The position numbers and the translations under genes were made by a program. The notes under the pieces are model-generated. The model worked only from the letters and a program-made list of their open reading frames with translations, was not told where the DNA came from and searched no databases. A stretch of DNA of 64,000 bases from Dokdonella_A sp051958935 (GTDB lineage Bacteria > Pseudomonadota > Gammaproteobacteria > Xanthomonadales > Rhodanobacteraceae): NCBI RefSeq assembly GCF_051958935.1, contig NZ_JBQCFP010000099.1, forward strand, positions 40,564-104,563. The letters run 5' to 3'. Each line of letters starts with the position of its first letter. Position 1 is the stretch's first letter. Shown here piece after piece: positions 1-9,663 of this stretch.

Positions 1-1130
1 GATCTTGCGCGAGAGATCGCCGAGCGCGACCGCGGTCGTCACCTCGGCGATGTTGCGCACCTGGTCGGTGATGTTGGACGCCATCGAGTTGACGTTGTCG
101 GTGAGGTCCTTCCAAGTGCCGGCGACGCCGGGTACCTGCGCCTGGCCGCCGAGCTTGCCCTCGGTGCCGACCTCGCGCGCGACGCGCGTCACTTCCGCGG
201 CGAAGCCGTTGAGCTGGTCGACCATCGTGTTGATCGTGTCTTTCAGCTCGAGGATCTCGCCCTTCACGTCGACGGTGATCTTGCGCGACAGGTCGCCACG
301 CGCGACCGCGGTGGTCACCTCGGCGATATTGCGCACCTGCGCGGTGAGGTTCGACGCCATCGAGTTGACGTTGTCGGTGAGGTCCTTCCAAGTGCCGGCG
401 ACGCCGGGTACCTGCGCCTGGCCGCCGAGCTTGCCCTCGGTGCCGACCTCGCGCGCTACGCGCGTCACTTCCGACGCGAACGACCGCAGCTGCTCGATCA
501 TCGTGTTCAGCGTTTCCTTGAGGTCGAGCATCTCGCCGCGCACGTCCACGGTGATCTTGCGCGACAGGTCGCCGTTGGCGATCGCGGTCGCGACCTCGGC
601 GATGTTGCGCACCTGGCCGGTGAGGTTGGACGCCATCGAATTGACGTTGTCGGTGAGGTCCTTCCAGGTGCCGGCGACGCCGGGCACCGCGGCCTGGCCG
701 CCGAGCTTGCCTTCGGTGCCGACCTCGCGCGCGACGCGCGTCACTTCGGCGGCGAAGCCATTGAGCTGGTCGACCATCGTGTTGATCGTGTCCTTCAGCT
801 CGAGGATCTCGCCCTTGACGTCGACGGTGATCTTGCGCGACAGGTCGCCGCGCGCGACCGCGGTCGTCACCTCGGCGATGTTGCGCACCTGCGAGGTCAG
901 GTTCGTCGCCATCGCGTTGACCGAGTCGGTCAGGTCCTTCCAAGTGCCCGCGACGCCGGGCACGATCGCCTGGCCGCCGAGCTTGCCGTCGGTGCCGACC
1001 TCGCGCGCGACGCGCGTGACCTCGGACGCGAAGCCGCGCAGCTGGTCGACCATCGTGTTGATCGCTTCCTTGAGCTGCAGGATCTCGCCGCGCACGTCGA
1101 CCGTGATCTTGCGCGACAGGTCGCCGCTCG
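1..1130. repeat. Tandem ~276-279 bp HAMP-coding repeats
   Basis: Direct in-frame repeats inside the sensor kinase gene. The block complementary to GDLSRKITVDV recurs near positions 2, 277, 553, 829 and 1107. The linker block around 'tccttccaagtgcc' recurs with the same spacing and is almost identical in DNA. The units alternate between two types: the 2nd and 4th carry ELKDTINTMVDQLNGF, and the 3rd carries DLKETLNTMIEQLRSF. Confidence 0.9.
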
Positions 1131-1836
1131 CGACCGCGATCGTCACTTCGGCGATGTTGCGCACCTGCGCGGTCAGGTTCGACGCCATCTGGTTGACCGA
1201 GTCGGTCAGGTCCTTCCACACGCCGTAGACGCCCTTCACCTGCGCCTGCCCGCCGAGGCGGCCCGCGGTGCCGACTTCGAGCGCGACGCGCGTCACTTCG
1301 GCGCTGAACACGCTGAGCTGCTCGATCATCGTGTTGACGATCGTCGCCGAGCGCAGGAATTCGCCTTCGAGCGCGCGGCCGTCGACCTGCAGGTCGATCA
1401 GGCGCGTGAGATCGCCGCGCGCTACGCCGGAGATCGCGAGCGTCATGCGTTCGGTCGGCCACAACAGGTCGTCGATGAGCGTGTTGACCGACCGCTCCAT
1501 CGCCTGCCATGCGCCGAGCCGGCTCGCGCCGACGACGCGCTCGCTGGTGCGGCCGCGCTTGCCGACCGCGGCGCCGACGCGCTCGAGCTCGTCGGCCATG
1601 CGCCGGTTGTTCATGACGATCTCGTTGAGCGTGTCGGCGAGTTTGCCCTCGATGCCCGCCCAGTCGCCGGGCATGGTCACGCCGAAGTTCCCGTCGCGTA
1701 CGGCCTGCATCACGCGCAGCAGTTCACGCAGCATGTCGCCGGGCCCGGCACTCGCCTGCGGCGGGCTCGCATCCACGTCGTCGGCCGTCCGCGGCATGGC
1801 CGCAACCGCGGCTGCCGTCTTGCGTCGAGTCGCCAT
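1..1836 (-). CDS. Multi-HAMP sensor histidine kinase, N-terminal part (runs off left edge)
   Basis: The 612 codons present start at ATG 1836 and stay open to the window edge, so the catalytic end is outside. After a short N-terminal region the protein is a chain of HAMP-type units: one divergent unit (GDLTRLIDLQVDG) followed by units each carrying GDLSRKITVDV, then a helix ending in GFA(A/S)EVTRVAREVGT and a linker with PGVAGTWKDLTD. The period is about 92 residues. No transmembrane segment is visible, so it looks cytosolic. Poly-HAMP chains like this are known from group III hybrid kinases (fungal Nik1/Os-1) and bacterial relatives, where kinase, ATPase and receiver domains follow. The kinase assignment is therefore inference, because none of those domains lies in the window. 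Confidence 0.85.
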   Translation of the reverse strand, partial: MATRRKTAAAVAAMPRTADDVDASPPQASAGPGDMLRELLRVMQAVRDGNFGVTMPGDWAGIEGKLADTLNEIVMNNRRMADELERVGAAVGKRGRTSERVVGASRLGAWQAMERSVNTLIDDLLWPTERMTLAISGVARGDLTRLIDLQVDGRALEGEFLRSATIVNTMIEQLSVFSAEVTRVALEVGTAGRLGGQAQVKGVYGVWKDLTDSVNQMASNLTAQVRNIAEVTIAVASGDLSRKITVDVRGEILQLKEAINTMVDQLRGFASEVTRVAREVGTDGKLGGQAIVPGVAGTWKDLTDSVNAMATNLTSQVRNIAEVTTAVARGDLSRKITVDVKGEILELKDTINTMVDQLNGFAAEVTRVAREVGTEGKLGGQAAVPGVAGTWKDLTDNVNSMASNLTGQVRNIAEVATAIANGDLSRKITVDVRGEMLDLKETLNTMIEQLRSFASEVTRVAREVGTEGKLGGQAQVPGVAGTWKDLTDNVNSMASNLTAQVRNIAEVTTAVARGDLSRKITVDVKGEILELKDTINTMVDQLNGFAAEVTRVAREVGTEGKLGGQAQVPGVAGTWKDLTDNVNSMASNITDQVRNIAEVTTAVALGDLSRKI

Positions 1837-2075
1837 GCGAACCCCCGAATGCGCCTGGATCAAACGCTTGTAGCTTACCCATTCGTGGCGACGTGCACAG
1901 CGCGAAAAAAGGTTCCCGCTGTGTGAAGAAATTTCCCACTTCCGTGCTCGAGCACCCGATCACCCAGCGCTGGGGATTGCGTTTTTTGCGCAATGTGCCG
2001 CCCGAGTACGCGACTGGCACGACGCGTGCTACGCACTCGAAGGGGACGGCTTCATCCGTCCAACGGAGAGGGACA
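1837..2075. promoter_or_regulatory. Divergent intergenic region between HAMP kinase and small ORF
   Basis: This 239-bp stretch separates two divergent genes and must hold both promoters. It is less GC-rich than its surroundings. It contains ATTGCG and CGCAAT arms around a T-rich loop near 1976-1994. I see no convincing -35/-10 pair. Confidence 0.4.
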
Positions 2076-2318
2076 ATGGGGATCTGGACCACGACCGCGC
2101 AAGGTTTGCCGGGCGAGGATGAAGCCGTCCAATTCATCATCGGTGCGCGCAACGTGCCGCTGCGCGGCCGCTACCGCCGCGGCGAGTTCGCGACACGCTG
2201 GTGGAGCTATCCGGTCTGCAGCGTCGAGAGCTGGTGCGTGCTCGAGCGTGACGCGGGGATCGTATCGCGCTCGATGCCCGCCTGCGCGTTCGACGAACGC
2301 ATTGCCGCCGCCATCTGA
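2076..2318 (+). CDS. Small hypothetical protein (80 aa)
   Basis: ATG 2076 is preceded at a good distance by GGAGAGG. The reading frame shows the strong G/C third-position bias of real genes here and closes with TGA before a perfect intrinsic terminator. The product has no signal peptide or membrane segment. It is rich in Trp, Arg and Cys (WWSYPVCSVESWCVLERD) and ends in FDERIAAAI. I do not recognise the family. An upstream in-frame extension to about 1893 is possible but lacks a ribosome site and looks non-coding. Confidence 0.6.
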   Translation: MGIWTTTAQGLPGEDEAVQFIIGARNVPLRGRYRRGEFATRWWSYPVCSVESWCVLERDAGIVSRSMPACAFDERIAAAI

Positions 2319-2413
2319 ACCCACCGCCTTTGCAGCACCCGAGGTTCCTTCCCTCCCCCGATGCCCGGACCGCCCTTCCCCGCGCGCGCCCCGCATCCGA
2401 ACCTCGGCCCTTG

Positions 2414-2440
2414 AAGACTGCCTCCGGGCAGTCTTTTTTT
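2414..2440 (+). terminator. Rho-independent terminator
   Basis: A perfect 9-bp stem, AAGACTGCC (2414-2422) with GGCAGTCTT (2427-2435), closes a TCCG tetraloop and runs into seven T residues (2434-2440). It ends transcription of the small gene at 2076-2318 and insulates the response regulator downstream. Confidence 0.9.
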
Positions 2441-2561
2441 GCGAACGAAACATGAATCACGCCGGCCCGGGCGAGCCTCGCCGCGGCCGAATGCGGTATG
2501 TTCCCCAAGTGTCGCGAGGGGCCGCCACACGACGCGACACACCGTCTTCCGAGGATCATCG

Positions 2562-3941
2562 ATGGATCAACCGACCGCCGCGCGCGTCCTCGTCGTCGAC
2601 GACAACGACGCTTTCCGCGATATCGTCGCCGACGTCGCCCGGCTCGAGGGATGCGAGCTGACCCAGGCAGCGACGCTCGCACAAGCGCGCCGCTGCGTCG
2701 AGGAGTTGCGCTTCGACCTGCTGCTCGTCGACTTGTCCCTGCCCGACGGCAACGGGCTCGATCTCGTCGACGAGATCGACCTCGCCGAACACGGCCGCAT
2801 CGCGATCGCCACCGGTTTTCCGTCGATCGAGAGCGCGGTGCGGGCGGTGCGCAAACCGGTGGTCGAATACCTGGTCAAGCCGGTGCCGGTGGACGCGCTC
2901 GCCAAGCTCATGCGCGACGCGCGCGAGCGCGCGGTGGCGCGCCTGCCGCGCGCGGCCGCACCGGTCGGCGGCATGGTGGGGCAGAGTCCTCCGATGCGCG
3001 CGCTGTTCGAGCAGATCCGGCGCGTCGCGCCGCTCGACGTCGCCGTCTTCGTGCACGGCGAAAGCGGCACCGGCAAGGAACTCGTCGCGCAAGCGCTGCA
3101 CGAGCTCAGCGGGCGCAGCGGCCGTTTCATCGCGGTCAACTGCGGTGCGATCGCGCCGGACCTGCTCAGCAGCCAGCTGTTCGGCCACGAACGCGGCGCA
3201 TTCACCGGCGCGGCGCAGGCGCACGGCGGTTTCTTCGAGCAGGCGCAGGGCGGCACGCTGTTCCTGGACGAGGTGACCGAGATGCCGCTCGCGCTGCAGG
3301 TCTACCTATTGCGCGTGATCGAGACGCGCACGCTCACGCGCGTCGGCGGCGCGCGCGAGATCCCGGTCGACGTGCGCATCGTCGCGGCGTCCAACCGCGA
3401 TCCCCACCTCGCGGTCGCCAATGGCCACCTGCGCGCCGACCTGTACTACCGCCTCGGCGAGTTCCCGCTGACGATCCCGCCGCTGCGCGCGCGCCGCGAG
3501 GACATCCCACTGCTCGCCCGCCACTTCCTCGACCGCCTCAACCGGCGCTACGGCACCGACCGCGTGTTCGATGCCGACAGCCTGCGCCGGCTCGGCGACC
3601 GCAACTGGCCCGGCAATGTGCGCGAGCTGCGCCACGCCGTGCAGCGCGCGTACATCCTCGCGGACCAGCCCATCGTGACCATCGCCGAAGACACGGCGCC
3701 ACGCGCGATCACCGAGAGCGACGGCTCGATCCGCTTCGCGGTCGGCATGAGCTTCGACGACGTCGAGCGCGAGATGCTGCTGAAGACGCTCGCCGCGAGC
3801 AGCAACAACAAGCGCCGGGCGGCGCGTGCGCTCGGCATCACGACCAAGACGATCTACAACCGCCTTCTGCGCTACCGCGAACAGGGCCTGATCGGCGACG
3901 ACCTCGTCGGCAGCGGGCCGGACGACGACAAGGGCGAGTGA
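2562..3941 (+). CDS. NtrC-family sigma-54-dependent response regulator
   Basis: This 459-residue bacterial enhancer-binding protein would activate sigma-54 promoters when phosphorylated. The receiver domain (about 8-122) has acidic pair D13/D14, phospho-acceptor D57 in LLLVDLSLPDG and conserved K106. The AAA+ domain has Walker A GESGTGKE at 166-173, the sigma-54 contact loop GAFTGA at 212-217, and Walker B LFLDE at 233-237. A Fis-type helix-turn-helix (RAARALGITTKTIYNRL) is at the C terminus. ATG 2562 was chosen because GAGGA precedes it and the receiver fold starts directly after; the longer frame reads into the non-coding leader. The gene converges on a kinase-like gene eight bases away, which is a plausible but unproven partner. 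Confidence 0.93.
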   Translation: MDQPTAARVLVVDDNDAFRDIVADVARLEGCELTQAATLAQARRCVEELRFDLLLVDLSLPDGNGLDLVDEIDLAEHGRIAIATGFPSIESAVRAVRKPVVEYLVKPVPVDALAKLMRDARERAVARLPRAAAPVGGMVGQSPPMRALFEQIRRVAPLDVAVFVHGESGTGKELVAQALHELSGRSGRFIAVNCGAIAPDLLSSQLFGHERGAFTGAAQAHGGFFEQAQGGTLFLDEVTEMPLALQVYLLRVIETRTLTRVGGAREIPVDVRIVAASNRDPHLAVANGHLRADLYYRLGEFPLTIPPLRARREDIPLLARHFLDRLNRRYGTDRVFDADSLRRLGDRNWPGNVRELRHAVQRAYILADQPIVTIAEDTAPRAITESDGSIRFAVGMSFDDVEREMLLKTLAASSNNKRRAARALGITTKTIYNRLLRYREQGLIGDDLVGSGPDDDKGE

Positions 3942-3949
3942 CGCCCGAC

Positions 3950-4732
3950 CTACGCCGCCTCGACGACCGTCGCGAGCGGCAACACCAGGCGCAGGCCGAA
4001 TGCCCCGCCAGCGAGCGGCTCGAAGTCGGCGCGGCCGCCGATGCGTCGCACGGTGTCGTGGACCTGCGCGAGACCGAGACCCGCGCCCATGTCCGGGCCA
4101 CCGAAGGCGGCGAACGCGCGATCGGCGCCGCGAACCGGCGGCGGGACCGGTGCGACGACGAGAACGAGTGATCCGGCACCGTCACGCGAGGCCGGACCGT
4201 TGCTCGTCTCGATCGTCAGCGCGTCGCACTGGCCCGCGTGCGCGAGCAGGTGGGCCAGCGCATCGCGCAGGAACGCGCGGTCGCACAGCACCGTCGCGTC
4301 GGTCGCGGTCCGTCTCAGCACGAGCCGCGCCTGAAGCTCGAGGCGCGCCTCCTCGAGCAGCGCGTGCACGTCGCAGGCTTCGGGGCGCGCACTCGCGGCG
4401 GAGGCGTTCGCCATCGCCTCGAGCAGCACGCGCTGGCGCTCGATCGCCTCGATCGCGCGCCCGAGCAACTGGCGCACCTTGTCGCCGTCGTCGAGGCGGG
4501 ACGCGAGTTCGACGCTCGCGAGTGCGACCGCGAGCTGGTTGTTGAGGTCGTGGGCGAACTGGCCGACCAGCTGGCCGAGCGTTTCGACGCGGGGTGCGCT
4601 CGTCGACGATGCAGCGGATTCCATGACAGGCCTCGCTGTGGACGGGGGGGGCCGGCCCCGCTTCGGTGGCTCAGTCGTCGCAACGCGTGCGGCGACGGGC
4701 ACTGGCGGCGCCACCGCGGGCTCACGACGCAT
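3950..4732 (-). CDS. Soluble histidine-kinase-like protein with degenerate N box
   Basis: The 260-residue product has a dimerisation/phospho-acceptor helix around H61 (QFAHDLNNQLAVALASVELA), then a small ATPase-like C-terminal region ending with a good G2 box, GAGLGLAQVHDTVRRIGG (216-233). Where kinases have an N box of the form NLLxNA, this protein reads HLLAHAG (161-167), so the Mg/ATP-binding Asn is His. There is no sensor domain or membrane segment. The first ATG overlaps the 3' end of the DUF3182 gene by 11 bp; an internal ATG at 4624 would give a shorter protein. It may be a weak kinase, a phosphotransfer protein, or a partner of the convergent NtrC-type regulator. Confidence 0.75.
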   Translation of the reverse strand: MRREPAVAPPVPVAARVATTEPPKRGRPPPSTARPVMESAASSTSAPRVETLGQLVGQFAHDLNNQLAVALASVELASRLDDGDKVRQLLGRAIEAIERQRVLLEAMANASAASARPEACDVHALLEEARLELQARLVLRRTATDATVLCDRAFLRDALAHLLAHAGQCDALTIETSNGPASRDGAGSLVLVVAPVPPPVRGADRAFAAFGGPDMGAGLGLAQVHDTVRRIGGRADFEPLAGGAFGLRLVLPLATVVEAA

Positions 4733-5825
4733 GCATGTCGATCGTGCAGTAGCGCGTCAGGAGGCCACCGGCTTCGTCGCCGGCCCGATGATAGACCATC
4801 GCGTCGGCGGGAAGGTCGACATCGCCGATCGCCTCGTAGGTGGATGCACGCAGGCAGGCGAGTCCGGGCAGGTCGCGGAATGCGAGCATCGCGGCCACTT
4901 CGGCCGGGCTTTCTGCGGAGCAGCGCCAGAGCTGGCCGCGCACGCCCATGCGCACCTCGTCGTGTGCATTGCGCCCGCGCACGACATCGTAGCTGCGCCG
5001 CGAGGCGAACGAAGGTCGGTAGGCGTGTCCGAGCGCCGCATCATAATGGGCCGCCTTGAGCACGGCGGCGCGTTCGTCGGCATCGAGGCCGACGCGGTCG
5101 AGCGCGACGAAGTCGCCCTGCACGACGACGAGGTCGCAACCCGCGTGTACCGCATGGCCCTGCACGATGCGCGGCGCGCGACGCGTGCCGACGTAGCTGA
5201 TCGATTGCGCACCGATGCGCGCGCTGCCGACGACGTGCACGGTCTCTTCCGCGAGCGCGTGCTCGACCACCACGCCATGCACGGCGAGATCGGCCACCGG
5301 TATCGCCTCCAGCGCCTCGACGCAGGCATCGATGTCGTGCAGCACGTCGCTGGCCTCGGCCGGTTCAGCATCGCCGCGATGCACGCGAACCGGGCCGCTT
5401 CGCAGCAGGCGCTTGGCCGCGATGCAGGCGTCCATGAGGGAGAACGCCGAATAGCCGCGCAGCACGCTCGATGAGAGCATGCGCGCGAGCGCATACGACC
5501 AGCTCTGCGGCACGATCGCGTCGGCCGACACCGGCGCATGCGTCGCCGCGCGCGTGCCGACGAATGCGTACGGAACGACGCCCCCGTAGAGATCGAGCTC
5601 GGAGCGGATGCCGAGCTGCGCCGCCTCACCGAGCGTGAGCGTATGGTCGGGAACGAAATAGATGCGCTGGCGCTCGTTGCGCGTGCTGCCGCCGTATTCG
5701 TACTGCAGCAGGCGCGCGATGCGCTCGGCGGTGTGGTTGAGGCATTCCCTGCCCGCGCTGTCCACCGCTGCCGTGACGGCTTCGACCCGTCCGGCTCCGC
5801 GGAACTGCTGCTCTTCGACGCCCAT
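4722..5825 (-). CDS. DUF3182 family protein
   Basis: The 367-residue product matches my recollection of the DUF3182 consensus along its length: YFVPDHTLT near the N terminus, LGIRSELDLYGGVVPYAFVG, a central VVVEHALAEETVHVVGSARIG block, then ASRRSYDVVRGRN and a C-terminal LRASTYEAIGD. The function of the family is not established; its layout resembles an ATP-grasp enzyme, which is inference. ATG 5825 is preferred because AGAAGG sits just upstream; a GTG at 5858 has no such site. The 3' end overlaps the start of the kinase-like gene by 11 bp, implying translational coupling. Confidence 0.82.
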   Translation of the reverse strand: MGVEEQQFRGAGRVEAVTAAVDSAGRECLNHTAERIARLLQYEYGGSTRNERQRIYFVPDHTLTLGEAAQLGIRSELDLYGGVVPYAFVGTRAATHAPVSADAIVPQSWSYALARMLSSSVLRGYSAFSLMDACIAAKRLLRSGPVRVHRGDAEPAEASDVLHDIDACVEALEAIPVADLAVHGVVVEHALAEETVHVVGSARIGAQSISYVGTRRAPRIVQGHAVHAGCDLVVVQGDFVALDRVGLDADERAAVLKAAHYDAALGHAYRPSFASRRSYDVVRGRNAHDEVRMGVRGQLWRCSAESPAEVAAMLAFRDLPGLACLRASTYEAIGDVDLPADAMVYHRAGDEAGGLLTRYCTIDMHAS

Positions 5826-5858
5826 GATGCGACCTTCTGGAAGGAAAGCTGCGGGCAC

Positions 5859-6164
5859 TCAAGCAGGCGACGTGCCAAGAGAGTGGTGACGGCCCGGCGC
5901 GGCACGGCCGGCAGTGGGCGCGAAATTATTTCCGCGTGCGCGAAACCATTGCCGCCGCACGCGCGGTGCGAGCCGTGCATCGGCGAGCGCGCGCACGTCG
6001 CGCTGCGTCTCGCCGCTGCGCGCGGTGACGCAGTGCGCCTTCGGCGGGTCGAACCGGAAGCCGGCGAGGAAGGCGCCGATGCGCGCGAGGCCACCACGAC
6101 CGGCGCGCTCCACGAGGCAGCCGGCTTCCTCGATGCGCACGGCCACGCCGTCCCACTGACCCAA
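5859..6164 (-). CDS. Possible small hypothetical protein (about 101 aa)
   Basis: The 367-bp gap between the GGDEF gene and the DUF3182 gene contains one frame with protein-like composition: it includes DGVAVRIEEAGCLVERAG and a segment reading AFLAGFRFDPPKAHCVTARSG. No ATG is available. TTG 6164 or an internal GTG would have to serve, and no strong ribosome site is seen. The stop lies 33 bp before the DUF3182 start. It could be a real small gene, a gene remnant, or chance. I do not recognise a family. Confidence 0.3.
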   Translation of the reverse strand: MGQWDGVAVRIEEAGCLVERAGRGGLARIGAFLAGFRFDPPKAHCVTARSGETQRDVRALADARLAPRVRRQWFRARGNNFAPTAGRAAPGRHHSLGTSPA

Positions 6165-6225
6165 CCCAAGTTCCCACGCGCGGATGCGGCATCGAATCCG
6201 ACGGGTGCGACGGCGGCGGCCACCG

Positions 6226-7170
6226 TCAGCCCTCGGCGACGACGCGGTCGCGCCCCTGCTGCTTGGCAAGATACAGGCGCCGATCGACCGCCTCGATGAA
6301 CGGCATGAGACCGTGCTCGTTGGCCGGCATCGCGGTACCGACGCCGAGGCTGATCGTGAGGCCGTCGCCGATCGCCGACGCCGCGTGGACGATGTGCGCG
6401 CGCGTGATCGCGTCGCGGCAGCGCGTGGCGAGCTTGCGCGCGGCCTCGGCTTTCGTCTCCGGCAACACCAGCGCGAACTCCTCGCCGCCGAACCGCGCGA
6501 GGAAGTTGCGCCTGCCCTGCACCGCGCCGAACAGCAGGTCGGCGACCTGCTTGAGGCAGGCATCGCCTTGCAGGTGGCCATAGTGGTCGTTGTATTGCTT
6601 GAAGTAGTCGATGTCGATCATCACCAGCGACAGCGGCTGCGCACTCGCCTTCGCCTGTGCCCATTCGCGTTCGACGACTTCGTCGAAGCGCCGCCGGTTG
6701 GCGAGGCCGGTGAGCGCATCCTTGAACGAGAGATCCTGCAGTTCCGCCTGCAGGCCGAGCAACTGCTCTTCGGTCCGCTTGCGTTCGCTGATGTCGAACA
6801 TGAAACCGACCAGCGATTCGACCGAACCCTGCGCATCGCGCACGACGTGCACGACGTCGCGGATCCAGACGTAGTTGCCGGCGGGGGTCAGCGCGCGGTA
6901 GTCGGCTTCGTGGTCGACACCGGCCTCGGACTGGGCGATGCAGAACTGCACGACGCGCTCGCGATCGTCGGGATGGATGCGTTCCGCCCAATCCCGCGCC
7001 GTCACCCAGCTCGCCGGCGTCCAGCCGAGCAGCGCCTCGATCTGCGGCCCGATGTACGCGAACGACATCGTCTTCCAGTCGATCTTCCACGGAATCGCGC
7101 GGGTCGATTCGAGCAGGGTCTTGTAGATCGCGGGATCGACCCCCGTCGCCGGCTCGCGCTCATCGGTCAT
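6226..7170 (-). CDS. PAS-GGDEF diguanylate cyclase
   Basis: The 314-residue cytosolic protein has an N-terminal PAS/PAC sensor (about 15-130, ending VGFMFDISERKRTEEQL) and a C-terminal GGDEF domain (about 145-312) with DALTGLANRR, DIDYFKQYNDHYGH and the active-site signature RFGGEEF (GGEEF 228-232). It should make cyclic di-GMP from two GTP. The RxxD inhibitory site expected five residues upstream is absent (RRNF instead), so product feedback inhibition may be lacking. ATG 7170 is preceded by AAGGAG at eight bases. A short upstream frame stops in an ATGA overlap with this start. Confidence 0.92.
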   Translation of the reverse strand: MTDEREPATGVDPAIYKTLLESTRAIPWKIDWKTMSFAYIGPQIEALLGWTPASWVTARDWAERIHPDDRERVVQFCIAQSEAGVDHEADYRALTPAGNYVWIRDVVHVVRDAQGSVESLVGFMFDISERKRTEEQLLGLQAELQDLSFKDALTGLANRRRFDEVVEREWAQAKASAQPLSLVMIDIDYFKQYNDHYGHLQGDACLKQVADLLFGAVQGRRNFLARFGGEEFALVLPETKAEAARKLATRCRDAITRAHIVHAASAIGDGLTISLGVGTAMPANEHGLMPFIEAVDRRLYLAKQQGRDRVVAEG

Positions 7171-7376
7171 CGCCGATGCTCCTTCATCGTGGATTCCCCG
7201 CGGGCCGTAGCAAGCATGAGGCGGCGACGCACCGCCGGCACGCCGTCCGGCGGCCAAGCGCCACCGCCGGCCAGCCTGAATGCGATCCCGTGTCCGCCGT
7301 CACAGTCCGCTGCATCGATGTTCGACAAATTGGCGTGGTCGCCGACGAGGATCGCGGCGAAACGCAGCGACTGCAA
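7167..7376 (-). CDS. Possible leader ORF overlapping the GGDEF gene start
   Basis: A 69-codon frame from TTG 7376 ends in TGA that shares the ATGA of the GGDEF start codon, an arrangement typical of translational coupling. Its middle reads like protein (FAAILVGDHANLSNIDAADC, then GIAFRLAGGG), but there is no good ribosome site at the TTG and no recognised family. The last residues (MKEHRR) are simply the GGDEF ribosome site being read through. Treat as tentative. Confidence 0.25.
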   Translation of the reverse strand: MQSLRFAAILVGDHANLSNIDAADCDGGHGIAFRLAGGGAWPPDGVPAVRRRLMLATARGESTMKEHRR

Positions 7377-7390
7377 GTGGGGTGGATTCG

Positions 7391-7609
7391 ATGACCGGCA
7401 AGTTCGATTCGCGCGACGGGAACACGGCGCTCACCCGGCTCAAGGTGGCCGACACGAGCGCTGCAGCGCCGAACGTGGTCGGACGCGACGAGTTCAAGGT
7501 CAAAGTCATCGAGGCGCGCGTCAAGCTCAAGCTCATGCGGGATCGCACCGACGCGCTCAAGGCCGCGCTCGAACGCTTCCGCTCGCAGCGCGACGCCAAG
7601 CGCGCCTGA
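7391..7609 (+). CDS. Small hypothetical protein (72 aa), helical
   Basis: From ATG 7391 the frame has the codon bias of neighbouring genes. The product is charged and probably alpha-helical in its second half (FKVKVIEARVKLKLMRD, then ALKAALERFRSQRDAKRA), which looks like a short coiled coil. No signal peptide, membrane segment or known family is seen. The ribosome site is only a G-rich GGGGTGG. It lies alone on the plus strand between minus-strand genes. Confidence 0.55.
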   Translation: MTGKFDSRDGNTALTRLKVADTSAAAPNVVGRDEFKVKVIEARVKLKLMRDRTDALKAALERFRSQRDAKRA

Positions 7610-7783
7610 CGCGGCGCGTTGCCGCGGATTCAAGGGCTCGCCCATCGGTCGGCATTTGCGATGCAGGCCGGCGCGCCCTTGCCCCGAGGACCGACAGGCT
7701 ACCCTTCGTCGACCGGCGCCCAGCCGGACGTCAGCGCCGGGCGCGCGTGCGCACCGCCCTCTTCGTGCACGACGGCGCACCAT

Positions 7784-8072
7784 GCTGCCCTTCGTGCGCG
7801 CAGCGGTCTTCCCCGTGGCCGAGCGGCTCGCCGTGCGCGAATGCTGCTTCGCCTTGCGCCTAGTCGCGGGCGACGACGTCTTCGACGTCGGTAGCTTCAC
7901 GCCCGCGCGGCGCCGAGGCCGATGGCGATCGCCGGGCGCGCGGAGCGCACGCCGTGCTTGCCTTCGCGGATGTATTCCATCTCCTCGCGCACGAATTCGC
8001 CCGCCTGCGTGCTCACGGACCTGTATCGGCGCCGGTCGCGCGCGCGCGCTCGATGGTCTTCTTCCCGGGCAT
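7784..8072 (-). pseudogene. DUF6496 gene broken by two frameshifts
   Basis: Three successive reading frames together spell a DUF6496-type protein. MPGKKTIERAR starts at ATG 8072, but this frame stops at 8013. STQAGEFVREEMEYIREGKHG and RSARPAIAIGLGAAR continue in a second frame that stops just after. RAGVKLP and a basic Ser/Thr-rich tail continue in a third from about 7903. The first shift coincides with a 13-nt alternating C/G tract (8037-8049), where gain of one CG unit would explain it. The second lies in a GC-rich run near 7905. The family is small, basic and of unknown function. The result is a pseudogene unless the shifts are sequencing errors. Confidence 0.7.
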
Positions 8073-8175
8073 GGCTTGCGACTCCGTCGGCGTGCCGGAT
8101 CGACACGACGTCGGTCGATCGCCGCGCGCTTGACGCTCGCGTGAACGCGCTCGCGCGCATTGGACTTGGCGCGCG

Positions 8176-9468
<1,293 letters not shown>

Positions 9469-9663
9469 GCGAATGTTCCTGATACGAGAATGAGTGGCGA
9501 CGGATCTGCACCGGGACGCCGATCCTCGGCGACACCCGGCGAGCGGGCCCGGGCAGAGGGTATGGAGACGGCACGACACGGGCGCGGGACCCGCCGGATC
9601 GCCGCTTGACGCGCGAATTGTAGTGCCTGTCGCCGCCGAGCACACCGTGCCGGGCGGCGACGC

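Noticed and set aside
1..1130. CRISPR-like regular repeats
   Set aside because: The 276-bp period, in-frame coding and HAMP motifs show a protein repeat, not a repeat-spacer array.
5..1228. Open plus-strand frame across the HAMP repeats
   Set aside because: It is the complement of the kinase gene; the repeated 'RSFQVPATPGT' reading is an antisense echo of the HAMP linkers and has no start signal.
1893..2075. Upstream extension of the small protein at 2076
   Set aside because: No ribosome site, poor composition, and the ATG at 2076 has GGAGAGG placed correctly.
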